A stretch of DNA of 64,000 nt from Glaciecola sp947496235. GTDB taxonomy: Bacteria; Pseudomonadota; Gammaproteobacteria; Enterobacterales; Alteromonadaceae. Below the pieces are notes generated by a model. That model saw nothing but the letters and a program-made list of their open reading frames with translations, did no database searches and was not told the DNA's origin. The translations under genes and the position numbers were made by a program. The DNA lies in NCBI RefSeq assembly GCF_050306235.1, contig NZ_JBLWFH010000002.1:310001-374000 (forward strand). The letters run 5' to 3'. Shown here in pieces: positions 8,712-18,048 of this stretch; within the stretch, counting starts at the first letter, position 1, and each line of letters starts with the position of its first letter.

Positions 8712-11690
8712 TTAATCAAATGTGTAGCGCGCTCCTAAGGTGTATCTTGCGCCATATTGACGGCCGAATAGGAATTGGTTACGGTAGCGACCGTAGCCTT
8801 CTTCCACTTCGTTGGTGATGTTGTACCCTTCTAAAAACAAGGTTAAGTTTTCATCAACACTATAGTTCACACTAAAATCAGTGATATTGGTTTCAGCCAC
8901 AAATTGAGGTGGTGCATCTGCTGAACCCTGGGCTTGTCCGATGCCCAATAGATAGCTATCACGCCAAGCGTGAGTGACTTTTACTGACCAATTGTCATCT
9001 TCATAGAAGAGTTGGAAGTTTGCGGAGTCACTCACACCTGTCAATGGTGCTTGCACCGCAAGACTGCTAGGATCAAAGGCAGAATCACTATTCACAATAG
9101 TGGTGTTAAACGACACACCTAATCCGGTATCGGAAATCATGTGAGAAACCGCAAATTCAATCCCATCCACAGTCTGAGTTTCAGGATTATTAGTAGGTTG
9201 AGTAACTTGCCATTCCATTAGGGGGTCATTTTCATTTTGACGTACGATTTGTACCTGACAACAATCATCGTCCGAACCGCCACCATCAGCAATAATACGT
9301 TCCCAAATGGCCGAAACTGTTGGCGCAATGCCATCAGCTTCTAACGCTGCTCTGGCAGCATTTGCTCTAGGACCAATCAAAGGATCTCTTAGACCATCAA
9401 ACGTCACTATATTAAGCTGGTTGTTGATAAAGTTTTTAACGTCTTTGCGATAGTATCCCAGTGCTACATAACTAGCGTCATCGTAGTACCATTCCCAAGT
9501 TAAATCGAAATTCGTCGATTCAAATGGTTGTAACATTGGGTTTCCAGCGCTACCTGTTCGACTATCTGGTTTAGGGTTAGGCGATAAACTGCGCCCAGCG
9601 CCTAAAGAGCCAAGGGAAGAGCGAGTTATGGTTTTACCGATTGATGCTCTTACAAACATGTTCTCGTATATTTCAGCTTTTATATCAAGGGCTGGTAACA
9701 GTACATCGTATTCACCTTCTCCTGATACAAAGCTATCTTCATCTGCTACATAGCGTAATTGCCATTCAGTTGGATTTGTCCAAACCACAAAATCTTCGGC
9801 GCGTTGTAAATTCTCACTGGAAGTGGTGGTTTCTTCGTATCTTAGTCCTAGATTCACATCTATTGGAATATCACGCAGTTCGAAGAACATGGTGCTAGCT
9901 AAATAGGCTGAATTAGTCTCTTCCAAAACAGAGCTTTCACCGACTTGTCCAGATTCGTTGAACGGGTCAGTTGTAAAGCTCGGGAAGAAGGCAATTAAAC
10001 GCGATAAAGCTTCGCCCAAATTGTAGTCATAGTAGTAATTTGTTGTTAAGCCAGCACCGCCACCGACAAATTCATCCAACAAGTCCCCTGTGTCCACGCG
10101 AGTGAACATGCTATCTGGGAAAATTGCCTGATTACCGTTGTACCCATTAGGACCTTGGTTACCACTGAACCCTGTACGACCAAAAAATTCCTGTTCTGTC
10201 CTCGCCATACCAAACTTCACATTGGTCAGGAAGCTATCGTTGGGATTTATCCATTCAGAGTGGAACTGCAATTGTTCAACTGTCGATGTACCAATATTAC
10301 GGCTAAACTGAGCAAACAATGGGTCTATGTCACCTGGTTGAGCTTCGGTCGCACCATTTGGCCAAGTCATGGAGAAATTTGGAATTTGTCCGGAAGTGAA
10401 GTCATAGGTTTTAGTCACAATATTGTTTGGCGCAATTATCAACAAGCTACTTGCATTGGTACCATCATCTAGTCCATTGTCCGTGTCTACTTGTGAATCA
10501 TGGTAATCTAATTCAACTCTAAAGTTGTCAGTTGGATACCATTCCCAATTAAAGCCAATAGAGTCTTGTTCCACTAGAGTAGTTTCGGCTGAACGAGAAT
10601 GTGCAAAGTCATTTTGAATTTCTGTGAATTTAACTGCTGTGCCATTTTCGTCTAATTCATATGATGAAACGTTACCACCAAAGTTAAACCAGACACCAAA
10701 ACCAAAGCCCTCACGTGCCGTTTGCGCTTCTGCATACATATAGTCTGCGGTAAATGTCATATCATCTGTGGGCGCATATTGCAGGGTTAAATGAGCATTG
10801 GTTCTTTCTCTTTGAATATCATTAACGTCATAGGAAATTTGACGTGGAAAGAAGGTGTTACCGACTTTTCCGTCAAGCACTGAGCCACCTGCTGTATCAG
10901 CGTCATCATCGATGGCATCTGCTCGAGGGTCAACTACATTAGTTGCAGAGCCCATGGCTGCGGTATTCGCTAACCAGCCAGGAATGATGGCGTTTTCTTG
11001 GCGGAACGAACGTTCTTGATACGAGGCAGATAAAGAAACACCAATACGATCATCCGCAAAGGTCTGACTGTAAAGAGCCGCTAGTTCTGGTGTTACATCT
11101 TCTCCTAGTTCATTAGATTCATCGTAGATACCCTTACCAGAAAGTGAATATCTTAAACCTGGTTTATCTAGAGGTTTAGCAGTTGAAATATCAACTGTCG
11201 CGCCTAAACCACCTGTGGGCAAGTCAATGCGAGTAGATTTAAATACTTCTAACTGACTTACACCCTCAGAAGATAAGTTTTCTAGGTTGAATGAACGCGT
11301 ATTCCCTGTTCCAGGCATTTGACGGCCATTTAACAATAATAAGTTAAAAGATGGACCAAAACCCCTGACCGTAATCTGGCTACCTTCATTGTTGCTTCTG
11401 CTGATAGTAACACCGGTAATTCTTTGTAAAGACTCAGCGAGGTTGGTATCTGGGAATTTACCCATTTCTTCTGCAGAAATAGCGTCTACGATACCGGAAG
11501 CTGACATTTTAATGTCTTGAGCTCTGGCTAAACTTCCTCTTATCCCCGTAACTTCGATCACTTCTGTTGGTGTGTTTAAATTGGCTTCATCCGCTTCTTC
11601 CTGTGCATGAACAGGGGCTAACATGGTTGCTCCCAGAATCACAGAAATGGTGGCTGATAACCTATTTTTAGAAAATTTAATGTGTTTCAT
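8712..11690 (-). CDS. TonB-dependent receptor (oligosaccharide type)
   Basis: A 992-residue outer-membrane receptor. It has a signal peptide (about 1-29), then a TonB-box-like EVIEVTGIRGSLARAQ segment. A plug domain (about 45-180) carries the phrases typical of TonB receptors: NLAESLQRITGVTISR and RGFGPSFNLLLLNGRQMPG. A 22-strand barrel ends in a C-terminal aromatic segment (RYTFD). This long form with the RGSLxxA segment is the carbohydrate-linked class of Alteromonadales and Xanthomonadales. It lies 75 bases downstream of the GH16 lipoprotein gene in the same direction, so it probably imports the oligosaccharides released at the cell surface. The ATG follows AGGATAACT. Confidence 0.92.
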   Translation of the reverse strand: MKHIKFSKNRLSATISVILGATMLAPVHAQEEADEANLNTPTEVIEVTGIRGSLARAQDIKMSASGIVDAISAEEMGKFPDTNLAESLQRITGVTISRSNNEGSQITVRGFGPSFNLLLLNGRQMPGTGNTRSFNLENLSSEGVSQLEVFKSTRIDLPTGGLGATVDISTAKPLDKPGLRYSLSGKGIYDESNELGEDVTPELAALYSQTFADDRIGVSLSASYQERSFRQENAIIPGWLANTAAMGSATNVVDPRADAIDDDADTAGGSVLDGKVGNTFFPRQISYDVNDIQRERTNAHLTLQYAPTDDMTFTADYMYAEAQTAREGFGFGVWFNFGGNVSSYELDENGTAVKFTEIQNDFAHSRSAETTLVEQDSIGFNWEWYPTDNFRVELDYHDSQVDTDNGLDDGTNASSLLIIAPNNIVTKTYDFTSGQIPNFSMTWPNGATEAQPGDIDPLFAQFSRNIGTSTVEQLQFHSEWINPNDSFLTNVKFGMARTEQEFFGRTGFSGNQGPNGYNGNQAIFPDSMFTRVDTGDLLDEFVGGGAGLTTNYYYDYNLGEALSRLIAFFPSFTTDPFNESGQVGESSVLEETNSAYLASTMFFELRDIPIDVNLGLRYEETTTSSENLQRAEDFVVWTNPTEWQLRYVADEDSFVSGEGEYDVLLPALDIKAEIYENMFVRASIGKTITRSSLGSLGAGRSLSPNPKPDSRTGSAGNPMLQPFESTNFDLTWEWYYDDASYVALGYYRKDVKNFINNQLNIVTFDGLRDPLIGPRANAARAALEADGIAPTVSAIWERIIADGGGSDDDCCQVQIVRQNENDPLMEWQVTQPTNNPETQTVDGIEFAVSHMISDTGLGVSFNTTIVNSDSAFDPSSLAVQAPLTGVSDSANFQLFYEDDNWSVKVTHAWRDSYLLGIGQAQGSADAPPQFVAETNITDFSVNYSVDENLTLFLEGYNITNEVEEGYGRYRNQFLFGRQYGARYTLGARYTFD

Positions 11691-11710
11691 AGTTATCCTA
11701 TTCTTCTAAG

Positions 11711-11742
11711 CCGACCTCATTTCATAGTTTGAAAGAGGTCGG
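11711..11742 (-). other. Stem-loop between GH16 and TonB receptor genes
   Basis: CCGACCTC and its complement form an 8-base stem that extends by TTTCA/TGAAA with one bulge. It lies in the 75-base gap between two operon genes. No T run follows it in the direction of transcription, so a processing site or mRNA stabiliser that uncouples receptor and enzyme levels is more likely than a terminator. Confidence 0.55.
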
Positions 11743-11765
11743 GAAAATCTGTGTTTTTGTTCGAT

Positions 11766-14700
11766 TTATTGTAAGAACACCACGTTATCTAAGCGGTAAA
11801 CCGCACCGTTGCCTGTTCCCCACGCAGGAAATACCATAATGACGTCAATAGCGCTGACATCTATGCCACCATCTTGCAATTGGGTTAAATCAAAGGTGTA
11901 GGTTTGCCATTGGCCAACCACAGGCGCTAGCCCTTCAAGGCTATCTGTTAAATCCAACTCAACAGCCGAAGTATTGCCATCAGCTTCCATTTTCATTAAC
12001 CAGACATCACCTTCAGCTTCTGAAATTAGCTTCATTTCAAACTGGAATTGCCCAGCAGCTAGAATACTGCTGGCATCAAAAGGTACGCCATCATCGCGGC
12101 TGTAAAAACCCATGACGGTGCCAGTGTTAGCATTGATGCGGAATTCCGCGGTTGCGCCATGCTGGGCATCATCCATTTCAACCGTTGGCGTGGTTCCGCC
12201 GCAGCAATCCCATAAAGGCCATTGCTCGTTTACTTGATCAGCAAATACAGTGAAATACGCGTTAGCTATACCGGTATTTCCACCGCTGGTGATGCCGGTT
12301 ATGTCCGATGGGTTACCAATAAACAGATTATCAACGCGATAAACAGCACCCGCACCTGTTCCCCATGCTGGGAAGATCATGATAACGTCGATAGCACTTA
12401 CGTCTAAACCTTGATCAGAGAGTGATAACAAATCGAAGGTGTATGTTTGCCATTGACCTTCCACCGGTGCAGCGCCTTCTTGGGAACTTGTAAGTTCAAC
12501 CTGAACTTCGGTGGTAGTGTTGTCTGACTCTAGCTTCATTAACCAAACGGGGTCACCAGCTGGCATGGAATCCACTTTCATCTCAAAGGTGATTACACCT
12601 GTGGTCAGGATCGAAGATGCGTCAAAAGGTAATTCAGATTCACCGTTACGGCTGTTGAAACCTAATACTGTGCCGTTATTATCATTGATTCTGAATTCCG
12701 CTGTAGCACCATGCTCAGCATCATCCATTTCAACCGTTGGTGTTGTGCCACCACAACAATCCCAAAGCGGCCAATCAGGATTTACTCCGTCAACAAAACC
12801 TTGTAACACAGGGCCTGAAGGTGCGCCTGAAGCTGTCGGATCGTAGATTTTAAAGTTATCCACACGATACACAGCGCCGGCACCTGTTTGCCAAGTTGGG
12901 AATATCATTAAAACATCAATCATACTGACATCTAAGCCAGCATCAGCTAAATCGGAAAGGGCAAAGGTATAGGTTTGCCATTCGCCTTCAACAGGTGCAA
13001 CATCTTCTTGAGAAGTTGAGAGTGCAACTTCCACCGCAGTGGTTGCGCTATCCGATTCAACTTTCAATAACCATGTGGTGTCAGCTGTAGTTGCGTTGAC
13101 TAATTTCATGTCAAACTGGACTACACCGTTAACCAAAATAGCAGAAGCATCGAAAGCTTCACCTGCGCCACCATCTACTGAACGAGAAGTAATCCCAAGC
13201 ACAGTCCCATTGTTGTCATTAATACGGAATTCTACGGTGTTACCATAAGGCGCTTCGTCTTCTTCAATGGTTGGCATTGTGCCGCCACAACAATCCCATA
13301 CAACCCAGCCTTCTGCTAAATCGTCTTCAAAAAGATTTAATTGCGGGGAAGCGACTGCACCATCTTGCTCTATGCGCACATTGTCAACACGATATTTTGC
13401 ACCGCCACCTGTACCCCATTCAGGGAAAATCATGATGACATCTATGCTGCCAACATCTAATCCAAGGTCGCTAAGTTGCTGAATAGGGAAGGTGTAAGAT
13501 TGCCATTCTCCAACCACGGGGTCTAAACCCTCGACACTCTCGTTTAGGGCTAACTGAGCCGACGAAGTATTGCCATCCGCTTCAACTTTCAACAGCCAAG
13601 TAGTTGCACCACCAGTCGGAGATACCACTTTCATGTCGAATTTCAAGCTACCAATGCCAATCATAGCACCAGCATTGTAGGATTCTTCGCTTTCACCAAT
13701 GCGGCTGTTGAAGCCTAGTACAGTACCTGCATTATCTAGAATTTCAAATTCAGCCACTGAACCATAAGTAGCATCATCATCCATTACTACCTGCGGAGTC
13801 GTGCCGCCACAGCAATCCCAAAGTGGCCAATCAGGATTTTCGCCGTCAGCGAAAATTGTGATAGGGGTAGCTGTAGGAGGTGCCGGTGGTGTAGGAGAAG
13901 GTGCTTTACCTTCAACTAAGGCGTCCTCTTCGTCATCATATCCTGGACGTATAGTTTCACAGCCTTTGCCTGTAGCTGGATCGACAGAACACTCATACAC
14001 ACGTACGTAATCAATTTGGTACGTTTGACCATTTTCAAAAGCGGTAGCATCTATACCGCCTTCATTGACATTTTCTGGCCAATCGCCACCTACGGCCAGA
14101 TTGAGCAACAGATGGAAAGGTTGATCAAATGGCTCTGGACCGTAAGTGACTTCAGGCTCACCAGTAACTGGATTAAACTGAGGGGTATACCAGCCTTTGT
14201 GACGTAAGCCAATGGCTTCGCCAGTGCTGTTGTAACGAACTTGAGACTGACGTTGAGTAGCATACAAATAACCATTCATATACCAGCGAAATTCGCCTTC
14301 CTGCCATTCAATGGCATAGGTATTAAAATCATCTGCGGGGTTTAAACCATCAGGTGGGAGATATTCTTTACCTGATGAATCGTTATTAGGCCAAGCATTA
14401 CCATAATGCAAGGTGCCATGAATATGTCTTTCTGGATTGCCATTTTGATCCATAGCACCAAGATTTACCGCCTCCATGATGTCTACTTCACCAGACTTTG
14501 GCCATTCGCCGTATTCATAGTCAGAAGGTAGCATCCAAAATGCTGGCCACGAACCTTGTCCACGGGGTAACTTAGCGCGCATTTCAACACGACCATAGGT
14601 AAAATCCATTTTACCTCGAGTATTTATCCGCGCTGAAGTATAAGCTTTTTCAGCCCCGGCTTCTGCTGGTAAAGCTACAATATTAAGTACACCGTCTGCT

Positions 14701-14975
14701 AAAAATAAATTTTCCGGACTGTCGGTGTAACATTGCTGCTCATTGTTTCCACCGCCGGCACAATTAATCTCATAGTTCCAGCTGCTGGTGTCCAAGGAAG
14801 CGCCATCAAACTCGTCTGCCCATACAAGTTGCCAATCGGAGATAGGTTGAGATGTGTCAATCTCAACAATTTCTGTATTCGTAGTGGTTTCGCTGCCACC
14901 ACAAGCTATTAGTGAGAGAGCAAATACAGGTATCAAGGCATGTCTCGATAATGTATTTACGTGTTTTTTTACCAT
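11766..14975 (-). CDS. GH16 beta-glucanase lipoprotein with four C-terminal repeat modules
   Basis: A 1069-residue lipoprotein (lipobox LIAC, Cys25). The GH16 catalytic domain spans about residues 46-330 with the motif GEVDIMEA; E163 is the likely nucleophile, D165 the helper and E168 the acid/base. The family hydrolyses beta-1,3/1,4-glucans or galactans, and the laminarinase-like core motif suggests laminarin. A Pro-rich linker (about 358-371) leads to four modules of about 162-166 residues, each opening with a W-x2-WDCCGGT motif and closing with YRVDN-like residues. The modules are predicted beta-sandwiches that could bind glycan. The start has a GGAGA site. It is the first gene of the receptor operon. 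Confidence 0.9.
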   Translation of the reverse strand: MVKKHVNTLSRHALIPVFALSLIACGGSETTTNTEIVEIDTSQPISDWQLVWADEFDGASLDTSSWNYEINCAGGGNNEQQCYTDSPENLFLADGVLNIVALPAEAGAEKAYTSARINTRGKMDFTYGRVEMRAKLPRGQGSWPAFWMLPSDYEYGEWPKSGEVDIMEAVNLGAMDQNGNPERHIHGTLHYGNAWPNNDSSGKEYLPPDGLNPADDFNTYAIEWQEGEFRWYMNGYLYATQRQSQVRYNSTGEAIGLRHKGWYTPQFNPVTGEPEVTYGPEPFDQPFHLLLNLAVGGDWPENVNEGGIDATAFENGQTYQIDYVRVYECSVDPATGKGCETIRPGYDDEEDALVEGKAPSPTPPAPPTATPITIFADGENPDWPLWDCCGGTTPQVVMDDDATYGSVAEFEILDNAGTVLGFNSRIGESEESYNAGAMIGIGSLKFDMKVVSPTGGATTWLLKVEADGNTSSAQLALNESVEGLDPVVGEWQSYTFPIQQLSDLGLDVGSIDVIMIFPEWGTGGGAKYRVDNVRIEQDGAVASPQLNLFEDDLAEGWVVWDCCGGTMPTIEEDEAPYGNTVEFRINDNNGTVLGITSRSVDGGAGEAFDASAILVNGVVQFDMKLVNATTADTTWLLKVESDSATTAVEVALSTSQEDVAPVEGEWQTYTFALSDLADAGLDVSMIDVLMIFPTWQTGAGAVYRVDNFKIYDPTASGAPSGPVLQGFVDGVNPDWPLWDCCGGTTPTVEMDDAEHGATAEFRINDNNGTVLGFNSRNGESELPFDASSILTTGVITFEMKVDSMPAGDPVWLMKLESDNTTTEVQVELTSSQEGAAPVEGQWQTYTFDLLSLSDQGLDVSAIDVIMIFPAWGTGAGAVYRVDNLFIGNPSDITGITSGGNTGIANAYFTVFADQVNEQWPLWDCCGGTTPTVEMDDAQHGATAEFRINANTGTVMGFYSRDDGVPFDASSILAAGQFQFEMKLISEAEGDVWLMKMEADGNTSAVELDLTDSLEGLAPVVGQWQTYTFDLTQLQDGGIDVSAIDVIMVFPAWGTGNGAVYRLDNVVFLQ
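11769..13862 (-). repeat. Four tandem protein modules with a WDCCGG motif
   Basis: The modules cover residues 372-537, 547-712, 726-887 and 908-1069 of the GH16 lipoprotein. Each has a vicinal Cys pair (388-389, 562-563, 740-741, 924-925), an AEFRI-like strand, TWLLKVE / VWLMKME, and a WQTYTF - DVIMIFP - YRVDN tail. At the DNA level they form a diverged direct repeat of about 0.5 kb. I could not assign a named carbohydrate-binding family. Confidence 0.85.
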
Positions 14976-15331
14976 TGTTGTTCTCCAGTGTGGTTTCTCT
15001 CAAAGCACGTTCGTTTTTGTCATTTTGTTACCAGTATCAGGTTAAATCCTGGTCTTTTAAGCAATACGCGCTGAAGTCACCAAATCAAATGACCTTTTCT
15101 TCAGCCTGTAGCCTATTCAAATGTAATATAATTGTTAATAGCTGAGAGTGGTAAATGCGCTAAGTGGGATTTTTGCTGAGATGAAACGGATTTGTGTTTA
15201 TTAAACAGGCAACAATTTATTTACTAAAAGTAGCAATTTGTCGCAAATCTAGTCCCTTTTATCTTGTTTAAGTTGTGTAAATCATCCATTGATTTATGTT
15301 GCTAAGCCTTAAAAGTGTAAAGGACAACAGA
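14976..15331. promoter_or_regulatory. Divergent control region between the two GH16 genes
   Basis: A 356-base AT-rich gap between two divergently read GH16 lipoprotein genes, with no credible gene inside. It must carry both promoters. A perfect 13-base palindrome TGTTTATTAAACA lies at 15195-15207, about 125 bases before the plus-strand start. It shares the GTTTA half with the palindrome in front of the two-component genes. No clear -35/-10 pair could be fixed by eye. Confidence 0.45.
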
Positions 15332-16738
15332 ATGATAAAAATCACTAATAAGCTTGGATTGTCTAGCTTAGTGTTTGCTATGAGTACAATGCTTGTTGGA
15401 TGTGTGCAGGGAGATGTTCAATCAAAATCTACACAAGTCACTCAAACGCAAGATGAAAATTCAGACAGGCAACAATCCGTTTCACCTTTTGCTATGGGCG
15501 TGGTACATGCTATTAATGTTGGAGGCAATGAATACCATGATCTAAGCGGTATTGTTTATTCGGCAGATAAGATTATTTCAGGTGAAACTCGCACTTTAAA
15601 TGAAGCGATAAAAGGTACTCAAAATCCCACCTTATTTCAGTCTTATCGTCAGGGCGAATTGGAATTTTCGTTGCCGGTTGAGGACGGTACTTTTGCGTTA
15701 ACCTTTCTTTTTGCAGAACCTAACGAGTCAGCCCAAATTGGTCAAAGAGTGTTTGATGTTCTCGTTAATGACCAAGTCGTGATTCCTGATTTAGATATTT
15801 TACCTGCCAGAGATGTAAAGCCCTTATCAGCCCTAACCCGCAGCGTGTCAAATATTCAATCTGAAGACGGGAAATTGAACATAAAATTGCAGGCCAAAGT
15901 TGGTGAGCCGGTATTAAATGGCGTTATTGTCAGAAAGTCAGTGCAAGATACCCGAAACTGGTCGCTCATATTTCAAGATGAATTTAATCAAGATGGAAAA
16001 CCAGATCCTAGCAAATGGTCTTATAACATATGGCCTGCAGGGCAAGTAAACGACGAAGACCAGGCCTATACCGACAGATTAAAGAATGCACGCGTTGAAA
16101 ACGGCAATTTGATAATCGAAGCTCACAAAGAGGAATACGGCAACGCTCAGTACACATCAGCGCGTTTGCTGACAAAAGGTAAAGCGGACTTTTTATATGG
16201 CAAGGTCGAAATGCGAATCAAAGTGCCAGCGGGACAGGGCACTTGGCCGGCGGCTTGGATGATGCCAACCGATTTCTTTAAATATGCCACAACTTGTAGC
16301 CCCGGTGGTGAAAGGCAAGGCGATGCAAAATGTGATGCATGGCCAAATTCAGGTGAAATTGATATTCTAGAGCACGTTGGCTACGACATGAATCGAGTGC
16401 ATGGCACTGTTCATACTAAGTCCTATTATTGGGTTAATTTCGAACAGCGAAAAGGCAGTATTGAAGCCGAAGCAGTCAGTGAAAACTTCAGACTTTATTC
16501 ACTAGAATGGACACCTGAATACATCTTTATCAGCTATGACGATATTCCATATTTTTATTATCACAACGAAGGTGAAGGCTGGGAAGCCTGGCCTTTTGAT
16601 CATCCCTATCACATCATCCTTAACTTAGCTATTGGCGGCGGCTGGGGCGGCGCTGGTGGTCCCACTGATGACAGTATTTTTCCAGTGCGAATGGAAGTGG
16701 ATTATGTGCGTATTTATCAACTTGCCGACGATAATTGA
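15332..16738 (+). CDS. Malectin-GH16 beta-glucanase lipoprotein
   Basis: A 468-residue lipoprotein (lipobox LVGC, Cys24). A malectin-like beta-sandwich spans about residues 55-202 (HAINVGGNEYHD start, FDVLVNDQVV centre). The GH16 domain spans about 205-466 with GEIDILEH; E342 is the likely nucleophile, D344 the helper and E347 the acid/base. Malectin folds bind glucose-containing sugars, so this enzyme may combine its own glucan binding with cleavage. The start at 15332 has an AAAGGA site and directly opens the lipoprotein signal; an earlier in-frame ATG at 15296 does not. It is divergent from the larger GH16 gene and is followed by the two-component genes. Confidence 0.88.
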   Translation: MIKITNKLGLSSLVFAMSTMLVGCVQGDVQSKSTQVTQTQDENSDRQQSVSPFAMGVVHAINVGGNEYHDLSGIVYSADKIISGETRTLNEAIKGTQNPTLFQSYRQGELEFSLPVEDGTFALTFLFAEPNESAQIGQRVFDVLVNDQVVIPDLDILPARDVKPLSALTRSVSNIQSEDGKLNIKLQAKVGEPVLNGVIVRKSVQDTRNWSLIFQDEFNQDGKPDPSKWSYNIWPAGQVNDEDQAYTDRLKNARVENGNLIIEAHKEEYGNAQYTSARLLTKGKADFLYGKVEMRIKVPAGQGTWPAAWMMPTDFFKYATTCSPGGERQGDAKCDAWPNSGEIDILEHVGYDMNRVHGTVHTKSYYWVNFEQRKGSIEAEAVSENFRLYSLEWTPEYIFISYDDIPYFYYHNEGEGWEAWPFDHPYHIILNLAIGGGWGGAGGPTDDSIFPVRMEVDYVRIYQLADDN

Positions 16739-16807
16739 TGTTATGTTTGATTGTTGAGTAAGTAATTTATGCATCAGGCACTGAATACACACCTTTTTAA
16801 CTTTAGC

Positions 16808-16832
16808 ATTTGTTTACATAACGTAAACAAAT
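16808..16832. promoter_or_regulatory. Perfect palindrome before the two-component operon
   Basis: ATTTGTTTAC and its exact complement are separated by five bases (16818-16822), 22 bases before the histidine kinase start. Two perfect 10-base arms with half-turn spacing look like a dimer-binding operator, possibly for autoregulation or carbon control. Confidence 0.6.
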
Positions 16833-16854
16833 CTATAACCTGTGAGGGTATTTA

Positions 16855-18048
16855 GTGCTTCACCAAGAATTAGAGTTGATGCTGAAAAATTTAAAGGATA
16901 ATCAAGAGTTCTTTACCGATTTTGGGTCGATGCGGTATTGGCAGGTCGCATTTTGGGGATTCTTGGGAATTGTCACTTTTTTCACCTTAACACTTTGGTA
17001 CAGCCAAGCCAGTGTTATATATGTTATTCCTACCATCATTCAATCGGTGTTAGGGCTGATATTTTCTCATATCCTGCAATATCTCCTTGTTTATTTTTGG
17101 CAAACCAACCTTTGGTTTAAATCTGTCATTAACGTTATCTTGGTGGCAATTGTTTCACTCGCTTGGACCTTTGCGCGTATGTGGGTTTTCCAATTAATCA
17201 CTGGAGAATCTCATATATGGAACGAGTTTGGTGGATGGTATTTTAGTAGTATTTTCATTTTCGTGAGCTGGACTGCCGTGTTTTACGGGGTTCAATACTA
17301 CCGCTTATTACAAGAAAAAAAGAAAGACATGCTTAACGCAGAAGCAGCGGCTAGAGAAGCTAGATACAAAAGAGTACAAGCCCAAGCCACCGCGCGTGAC
17401 GCTCAACTTCAAATGTTGCGCTATCAATTAAATCCGCACTTTTTATGTAACACCCTGAATGCCATAAACGCCTTGATTGAAGTAGAGGAAAACGAAAAAG
17501 CTCAGATGATGACAGTCAACTTGAGTCAGTTTTTACGCTATTCATTAGATAATATTCCTGATGGTAAAATTCCATTACAACAAGAAGTCGACATTTTGTG
17601 GTTGTACCTCAAAATTGAGAAAACCCGTTTCGAAGACAGACTTCAAGTTGTATTTGATGTTGAAACCGAATGCGAGCAGGCGTTTGTGCCTAGTCTTATT
17701 CTTCAGCCTCTGATTGAAAACTGTATGAAGCATGCAATTGCCAAATCCGAGTCTGGCGGCACAATCAAAATTTCAGCGAAAAAAAATCGAGATCTACTCG
17801 AATTGATGGTTGAAGACACAGGTTCGAATGAGCATACAGAAAATGAAAAAGCCGCTGCTAGCCTAAACAAAGGGGTAGGGCTTGAAAATACTAATCAACG
17901 TTTGGATATTCTGTATGCTGGTGAATACAAAATTACCGTGACACAATCCCAATTAGGTGGCTTAAAAACTCTAATTCAACTACCTTTTGAAACCGAAGAC
18001 ACACAAATAGCTCGACACCTAGAACCAGAAGAAAGAGGCGAGCAATGA
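16855..18048 (+). CDS. LytS/AlgZ-type sensor histidine kinase
   Basis: A 397-residue inner-membrane kinase. Four hydrophobic segments (about residues 27-50, 54-80, 87-115 and 125-150) precede a short coiled coil. The His_kinase domain follows, with LNPHFLCNTLNAI and its phospho-accepting His near residue 195, and a HATPase domain (about 280-385, with the ENCMKHA N-box). LCN replaces the more common LFN. The start is a GTG with a GAGGG site at good spacing. The gene overlaps the response regulator by four bases. Its position after the malectin-GH16 gene suggests that it senses a sugar or envelope signal for this locus; there is no large periplasmic domain, so the signal may act in the membrane. 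Confidence 0.88.
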   Translation: MLHQELELMLKNLKDNQEFFTDFGSMRYWQVAFWGFLGIVTFFTLTLWYSQASVIYVIPTIIQSVLGLIFSHILQYLLVYFWQTNLWFKSVINVILVAIVSLAWTFARMWVFQLITGESHIWNEFGGWYFSSIFIFVSWTAVFYGVQYYRLLQEKKKDMLNAEAAAREARYKRVQAQATARDAQLQMLRYQLNPHFLCNTLNAINALIEVEENEKAQMMTVNLSQFLRYSLDNIPDGKIPLQQEVDILWLYLKIEKTRFEDRLQVVFDVETECEQAFVPSLILQPLIENCMKHAIAKSESGGTIKISAKKNRDLLELMVEDTGSNEHTENEKAAASLNKGVGLENTNQRLDILYAGEYKITVTQSQLGGLKTLIQLPFETEDTQIARHLEPEERGEQ

